A DNA stretch of 64,000 bases, taken from Tanypteryx hageni. Taxonomy: Eukaryota > Arthropoda > Insecta > Odonata > Petaluridae. This document shows positions 58,357-64,000 of this stretch, one piece after another. A program made the position numbers and the translations under genes. The stretch lies in assembly GCA_028673005.1 (NCBI GenBank), contig CM054116.1:136267681-136331680 (forward strand). Direction: 5' to 3'. Below the pieces are notes generated by a model. The model made no database searches, had not been told where the DNA came from, and saw nothing but the letters and a program-made list of their open reading frames with translations. The first letter of the stretch is position 1; every line of letters starts with the position of its first letter.

Positions 58357-58479
58357 TTAAGAGAAATCCATGAATAGATATTGGTTATGTTTGTCAAAAC
58401 TTGCTTCAAGGCTAACTGACAGAATAGGCCTTTTTAAGCAAAAATATCAACTGAGAAGACTCAATAACTAACTAAGCAT

Positions 58480-59985
58480 TATTACCCAAATCCAAAACAA
58501 CCTCGAATCTAAGATGACTCCCCTTTATCTCGACAGTCAAAACAGTAAAAAAGATTTTATGATCTAATTACATATGATTCCTGCAAAAATTAAAAATTCC
58601 ACAAAACTAGAAATGGTTTTTTTGGGTCCCATAATTTTCTTGAGTATTATAGGTCTTTATATTACATTAGTCATCATCACCCTCTATGCTCTCTCCATCA
58701 TTGTCCTCACTCTCACTATCTTTATCACTCCGAACTTTGTCCGTAGACTCCCACAAAACATCATCTTCACTTCCATCCATGGCATTGGATAAACACTACA
58801 TCTTAAATACACTCACACAATTACTTCTGTATTTATCTGTTGTCATGATCCACTGGCAGAGCATTGAAATAGTAGGTTTCCTTTTGGTGTTAGAGGGTGA
58901 TCTCCACTCAATAACCACTCAGAATATAAACCTTTTAAATTATCTTTAAATGGCTTGAAGCTGCGATGTCATAACTCCAGGTATTATTACAAGGTCAGTA
59001 TTCATTGCATTTATTGAAGTTTTAACTTCAGGAGTTGCGTGTACTTTGAATGCATCTGGTAGAATTATCCCTCTTTCTCTTTATAGTGTTCCTGGTCTTC
59101 TATTCCAGACAACATGTAATCAATCTCTCGTAAATGTTTTAGACATTTTCATGACTCCTAACTATTGTTCCAGTAGGCATTTTTTTCTTAGGCATTGTTA
59201 TTCGTTTTAGGATAACATGTGGTGGTAATTATGATTCATCTGCTAAAACAGCCAACATTACTGTAACTCGTGTTTTTTCATTACCTGTCGTTTTTATTAT
59301 TAGATTTTTCACCTCTTTCATTGACAGTATAATTAGATGGCATGCCAAAGAAAACTGGAGTTCAATCAGCATTATCTCATCTCTACATGATCAGCCATTT
59401 TAAGGTTGAGAGTGACGTATGTAAAAGGAAGGCAAGACAAAATAACAATTAAATAATTTATGACATAAAACTGTTGAATGGATAAATTCTGGTGAATCAT
59501 GCCATCATTTGTTTTGACATCTGCAAAATGTAAAGGAAAAGGAAAGTTTAGTTCAATTTTGGGAATTGTTCACGTAATGATTGTTCACTGAATGACAACA
59601 TTCAAAAATAAAACTCAATAGATCTCTAGTTTGTTAAATAAGACATCATTTGTATGTATTCGGCATATATTTTGAACACATGTATTCAATATAGGTATTG
59701 TTCATTCATTCATTGAAAAGGTTTGTTACAAATTTTTGTTTGAGGAAAAAAATCATTCTTTAAAATGTATTTTTTTTAAATAATACTGTATTAATTTAAA
59801 TTTGGATCGTAAGTTTTCAATGAAAATTTTCAGTGAATATAATTATTTTATCTTATGTTTCATATGTACAAATAAAAGCCCGTTAAATGCATAACCCTAC
59901 TTTATACCCAAATTTAAGATCCCCGATTTTCGCAAGTTGAAATTCAGAAAAAAGCCTTGTCTTGGATTCAGGTAAATACGGTAAT
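58480..59985 (-). mobile_element. Pogo-type element, decayed autonomous copy
   Basis: The transposase remnant below is bordered by related ends: CCAAATCCAAAACAACCTCG and AATCTAAGATGACTCCCC near 58486-58525, and in inverse TACCGTATTTACCTGAATCC and AAGACAAGGC (59985-59955). TA duplications are not clear at both sides. It lies in an intron of the ZMYM-like gene and on the same strand. Confidence 0.7.
58667..59400 (-). pseudogene. Pogo-like transposase, DDE domain to C-terminus, broken
   Basis: Minus-strand pieces in different frames line up: TPVFFGMPSNYTVNERGEKS (first catalytic region, preceding D lost), EKTRVTVMLAVLADES, PPHVILKRITMPKKKMPTGT, VWNRRPGTL, LPDAFKVHATPEVKTSINAM and NTDLVIIPGVMTSQLQA, FKDNLKGLYSEWLLSGDHPL, MLCQWIMTTDKYRSNCVSVF and finally NAMDGSEDDVLWESTDKVRS with an acidic tail and stop at 58667. 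This is the POGK/pogo integrase order (DAFRGH and IPGGMTSQLQPLDV in the usual form). At least five frame breaks. Confidence 0.85.
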
Positions 59986-60031
59986 TATCTAACATTTAGT
60001 AAGAGATTTATAAAGAATAGAAAGAGCCTAC

Positions 60032-60210
60032 CTCAGATTTCTTTAAAATATCTTCAACTGATAGTTTAGCTGGAATAACAATTGGCACAGGAATAGGAAG
60101 AGGAAATGGCGTCGGAACAGGAAATGGACTACTGTACATGTGCATTGGCATGGGAACGTATATGGGCACTGGGACTGGAATCAATATTGGTCCACGAGGC
60201 AAGAATTCCT
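60032..60210 (-). CDS. ZMYM/woc-like host gene, Pro-Val-rich exon
   Basis: Acceptor TTTTTTGCATTATAG precedes 60210; donor GAG|GTAGGC follows 60032. The exon is 179 bp and continues the previous one through a split Glu codon (G|AG). It encodes EFLPRGPILIPVPVPIYVPM and PMHMYSSPFPVPTPFPLPIP, then VPIVIPAKLSVEDILKKSE. ZMYM2, 3 and 4 share a distinctive IPVPVPVYVPVPMHMY segment ahead of the C-terminal DUF3504 domain, and this matches it closely, including PMHMYS. The exon ends in phase 0. The next exon downstream was not found; a pogo element occupies part of the following intron. Confidence 0.9.
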
Positions 60211-60438
60211 CTATAATGCAAAAAACAATATTAATTAGTAATAAATCATTTTTATGGTTAACAATTAATATACATTTGAAAATTTCCAGTAAGATATTAT
60301 TATTCTGCAAAATTTTAAGGCCTCAAAGTGAAAAGAAATTTTATAGAATATACAATTTCAAAAGTGTAACTGATTGAAAGACAATCAAAAGGTATACATA
60401 TTTTCATCTTCAAGGGTAAAAATATGATCTTTACTAAC

Positions 60439-60658
60439 CGGTCTGACAGGATTCATCCACTGTAGATGGTTTACAATCAATTGATACGGAGGCAACAAAT
60501 GGCTTGCAGCTAGTTGCTTTATTTCTCACCAATTTGATAGTGGGAGGCTCCATTATTACCTGTCTTAATGCCAACCCATTGTTTGGTACAGTGGATTTGC
60601 TGCCACTAGTTAAAGAGAGATTGACTCCCTGTTGAACTGAACTTATAGAAACAGGAGT
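60439..60658 (-). CDS. ZMYM/woc-like host gene, exon with CxP repeats
   Basis: Acceptor TTCATCCTTTACAG precedes 60658 and donor ACCG|GTTAGT follows 60439. The 220-bp exon starts in phase 0 and ends in phase 1. It encodes TPVSISSVQQGVNLSLTSGS, ALRQVIMEPPTIKLVRNKAT and SCKPFVASVSIDCKPSTVDE then SCQT. The spaced C-K-P and final C-Q-T-E (Glu completed by the next exon) match the VRNKAxxCKP-xxxCQTE segment of ZMYM2/3/4, which lies between the MYM zinc fingers and the Pro-Val-rich region. Confidence 0.9.
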
Positions 60659-60886
60659 CTGTAAAGGATGAAATTGCAATGATTGACTAAGTATGGTTTT
60701 GTTAGATCATTAGAAATAAACATGCATTAAAAATTTCATGCATTTTTTAATCATAGATTTAATTAATAGTGATAGCAGAGTAGATTCTTTTTTGTTTGTT
60801 TAGTTACAGTTCATAAATTCTACATCAACTAACATGGACAAAATAGAATTTTTCCATTTTAAATTATTTTATTGGTCTGTACTCAC

Positions 60887-60999
60887 ACAAATAATTTCTT
60901 TGGGAGTGTTTCTGTCTCCTGTGGCTAAGGACTGAACAGATGATATAACAGGGATTGGAGGCATACTGGTATCAGCCTCTCTCACAACAGGAGCTGGTC
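60887..60999 (-). CDS. ZMYM/woc-like host gene, linker exon
   Basis: Acceptor ATGTTTCTTTCAG precedes 60999; donor TGT|GTGAGT follows 60887, a near-consensus site. The 113-bp exon needs one base from the exon before it and ends in phase 0, which agrees with the next exon. It encodes GPAPVVREADTSMPPIPVIS then SVQSLATGDRNTPKEIIC. No domain is visible; in the family this is the variable linker before the CKP segment. The MYM zinc-finger exons must lie further upstream, beyond position 61000 and probably outside the window. Confidence 0.8.
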
Positions 61000-61032
61000 C
61001 TGAAAGAAACATTTTTCTTCAAAATGTAATTA

Positions 61033-61141
61033 CAGTAAAACACCTTACTTACGTTATCGGAATGTACATTTTCCCACTATTTACAACATTTTATATGGGT
61101 CCCATCAGTTTTCCTATGATTCCAATGTAAGCAAAACCCTG
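61033..61141. mobile_element. Short pogo-like MITE
   Basis: CAGTAAAACACCTTACTTAC at 61033 faces GTAAGCAAAACCCTG ending at 61141, with CGGAATGTA and TTCCAATGTAA pairing inside. TA flanks both sides (61031-61032, 61142-61143). Length 109 bp. Confidence 0.65.
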
Positions 61142-64000
61142 TAAAGGTATGCTTCGTTTAGCACATGTTCTTTTAGCACAGTTTTGCTATAGCGAGGTTG
61201 GCATCTCGGGACTAAAATTTTTAAAATAATGCTCCTAAATGTTATGGTCCTTGATCATGGTTCCAGCACATTTCTCAGTTACCTTCATTTGTAATTCACT
61301 ATATGTTCAGAGATAGTCATTCCACTCTAATTAAAGACAAGCTGTTGTTATTTATACGTTTATTAACTTTATTTCTATTTCACTAGTTAGTTCACTTTCA
61401 TTATATTTTTTACATTGGTTTGCCGCAATTCCACAGTCTTTTGCAGTGATGCTAACATCGGAAGTTTTAAAGTTCTTAATGTTACTGCTGTTATGCACAG
61501 GGTTAGGTTCATTTTGGATGGGTTTTTCCTTAAGATTGGATTAGATTAGGTTCACGACAACTTCAACTTTAGCTATCATTAGTCATTTGTTATTCTGATG
61601 TTATTTTGCTGTTGGTACCTATGCTATAGTTGTGTGTCTGAAGCTGCGGCAGCACCGCTGAATCGTAATAACACTCGTACTCCGTTTTTGTTTACTTTTA
61701 TAAATATCTTTGTTATCATTAAGAATTTAGGAACATGTCAAGGTAATACACTATATTGATGTTTTACCAAGTATATACCAGAAATACTTATGATATTTTG
61801 TATATCTCATTTAATTTATAACACGTTTTTTCATCGCAAATGTTATTAGAAAATTGTGATTTTCCATCATAAAGAATTAGTTTTTTGAAGCTGTTGTACA
61901 CCAATAAGTTCATAATAAATAATTATTTAAAAATAATTGTCATATACAGTATTTACTCGTTTAATACCTGCACATCTGTAATTCCCCCAAACCCCATTTT
62001 TAGAGCTAAAAATCTGAAAAACTGTAATTCGTGTAATGTCCACACTTCCAAAATTTTTATATTTTACAGCAATATCGATTGAATAATCTGATGTTGAGTT
62101 TGATGTTATAATTATGACAACAAGCAAATATTTAAGAAATGACATAAAAAAATTATTTTTAATACTTTTTTCATGCACATAAACGTGAAAATTCACATCC
62201 ATTTCCATTATATTACATGGAGACAACTCAAAAACCTATTTTGGGGTCTTGATCTTGCAGAAATTTTCAATTTTGATCGGTTGCATACAGTAGTCCCTCT
62301 CCAACTACGGATTCCCCAACTGAGGTTTCCAGTATCCGCGGTTTTCCAGTTCACGACTAAATGTATGCAAAACCGCTCCAGCTTGCGCATAAATGTAAGC
62401 AAAACTTCTCCAAATTATTTGATCTGATTCCCTACATAAGTGCGCAGTGTGAATTTCGATATCACAGCCTATTAGAAAAGGGAATAAATATAATCTATAC
62501 AATTAAAAAATGTTGTTGCTAACATTTTATAGTTGAAATTATGTTTTAAGTGTTGGACCTCTTTTATGGTAAACCTATAGTTTTGATCAAACTGAACACT
62601 CACAATAATGGAGATAATCCACGGGCCTTTTAATTTACGTTAAATATACGTTTTCTCAAATGTGGTCCAGTTTTAATTACTAACAGTTCTCCACACGGCC
62701 GCCAATAATGAACAAATATCATAATTATTAAAAGTTATGTTATAGTTGAAAGCTCTACTAGGTGTAATTAGTTCATGCAAAGAATGGTGCCCCTGTCTGA
62801 TTGCACTATTATGTATTTACATCTCTCTGTTTACTCTTTGCAGTTATTTACTCTGCGTAATTATTTTGCATTAATATTTAATCCTCGTGTTATTTTGGTA
62901 ACATCCCTGGGCTGCTTTCTCCTCTCCTCATTACAGCTCTTTTGTATTTTGTTTGTATTTTCTGGTAATAGTCTGTCTTTCTCAATTTTGTATTTTGGAA
63001 AAAAATCCCTGTAATGGCCTCCGATCATCACAGCTTTTATAACATTATTTGTTGTGTATACATTATCTGTACCCCTTAACTGGCTATAAACCAGTTTCAT
63101 TTTACAGATTTCTCATATAATTTTTATTAAATCGTTTCACAAAACACAATCTTCACCGAAGTGGAGGCAAAAGAAGTGAAAGAATATAACTGAATTTTCA
63201 TAACAAAATTATATTTAGTTGATACCTTTATAGGTAATTTTTTAGTTGAAGTCGAGTGTGTATGTTAATGATGGATTCCTGTCCCAAAAAGACTCGAATA
63301 TATTTTATTAAAATTACTAAATTAAACCTCATAGACATGTAAAAATATCAAACAAAGTATAACAGGCCTTAAATATGGTAAAATTTCTTTAATACATAAA
63401 CAAATATAAGAAACGTATCAATTATTTTAAATTTCCAGTCGACACTTAAAAATGCTGATCTGCAAGAAACTTCTATCTTATTTAATGAAGAAAATCACAT
63501 CAGTTATTAAAATAAGGTGTGGCCAACCTCCCCACTCGACAAGCTGCGGATTTGAAGCTGTCACTCCAGTGAGCTTGAATGCATGTCTACATAATATATA
63601 TTCTTAATGCACTTAAGTGTGACTTCAGTGCAGAAAGTCCCACTCGTGCAGGTTTGCAAGCTAAGTGTGCAAGGACATATTTGTCAGTGAAGTCATAATG
63701 AAGCAAAACACGCAAGGAAAAGTTAATGGAGAAGCTGATAAGCTGTACGAGTAGCAATTTTGGGAAGAAATGAAGGTAACTTGTTGCAGCAATATTGGAT
63801 AATTAAGACTTGGTATCTTTATATCGACAAAATCCCGCTCATTCAGATTAGCTGCAATCGAAATTACCATATTTTTCCCATCGATGATGTGCATCTTAAC
63901 ATTTTAACGCTCATTAAAATGTATAGATAATGCAGTCAAAAATTTTGTTGATTGGTAAAGACAATTATTTAAATGTATCAACTCCCAAAGAATGTTGATT
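61142..64000. other. Non-coding, probably intron or 5' flank of the ZMYM-like gene
   Basis: No MYM zinc-finger exon was recognised. Two more TA-CAG starts of pogo type occur without found partners: CAGTATTTACTCGTTTAATA near 61947 and CAGTAGTCCCTCTCCAACTA near 62288. Open frames of 65-100 codons show no domain. Confidence 0.45.

Noticed and set aside
62861..63100. 79-codon frames on both strands near the right edge
   Set aside because: No similarity to MYM zinc-finger or other known exons, and no cysteine pattern.
1..64000. CRISPR arrays, bacterial operons, riboswitches, rRNA
   Set aside because: No regularly spaced repeats, ribosome-binding sites or conserved rRNA segments; the gene structure is eukaryotic.
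1..64000. A new multi-gene defence, secretion or biosynthetic system
   Set aside because: Apart from the ZMYM-like gene, all coding segments I can identify are transposase or reverse-transcriptase remnants of known classes.

Overview
This window is animal nuclear DNA, AT-rich and intron-rich. It most likely comes from an insect or another arthropod. The grounds are many decayed but recognisable hAT, pogo/Tigger, piggyBac, mariner, Jockey/CR1, RTE and Penelope-like elements, together with spliced exons of a ZMYM2/3/4-type zinc-finger gene (the family of Drosophila woc). The order cannot be told from the sequence. There are no bacterial-type operons, rRNA genes, intact tRNA genes or CRISPR arrays.

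Layout. 1-1024: 3' end of a hAT transposase interrupted by a hAT MITE. 1881-3157: Jockey-like reverse-transcriptase end split by a deleted mariner. 3248-5703: a long hairpin, a small MITE and a tandem pair of ~0.5 kb repeats. 5.7-10.7 kb: mostly empty, with one clear hAT MITE. 10679-18712: a ZBED5/FAM200-type hAT that carries a whole second hAT (ZMYM1-like, 11777-16888) in its transposase; the CAGTGAAT target-site duplication is exact. 18841-23000: a pogo fragment and a third, badly broken hAT. 24156-26952: a nearly intact hAT with perfect 8-bp target duplications and two one-base homopolymer frameshifts. 27.7-30.2 kb: a Penelope-like GIY-YIG fragment and a DDE transposase fragment. 35616-38949: a full-length RTE-clade retrotransposon with a perfect 10-bp target duplication and one internal stop. 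40.7-44.2 kb: a CR1-like remnant hit by a piggyBac-like element at TTAA, itself hit by a Tigger at TA, followed by a CENP-B-type fragment. 45.2-50.2 kb: a pogo-like element holding further MITEs, then TA microsatellites. 51.6-61.0 kb: minus-strand host gene with four supported exons; its introns hold pogo, piggyBac and SINE-like insertions. 61-64 kb: intron or flank with small pogo-like ends.

The only convincing host gene is the ZMYM/woc-like gene. Three consecutive exons (60999 to 60032) join with correct splice phases into the Cys-rich and Pro-Val-rich segments typical of the family, and a fourth exon near 51.8 kb encodes the C-terminal DUF3504 end. Everything else with coding potential is mobile-element protein, mostly broken. 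I found no evidence of a new multi-gene system. The value of the window is its stratigraphy: several nested insertions can be ordered to the base, and two young elements look recently active.
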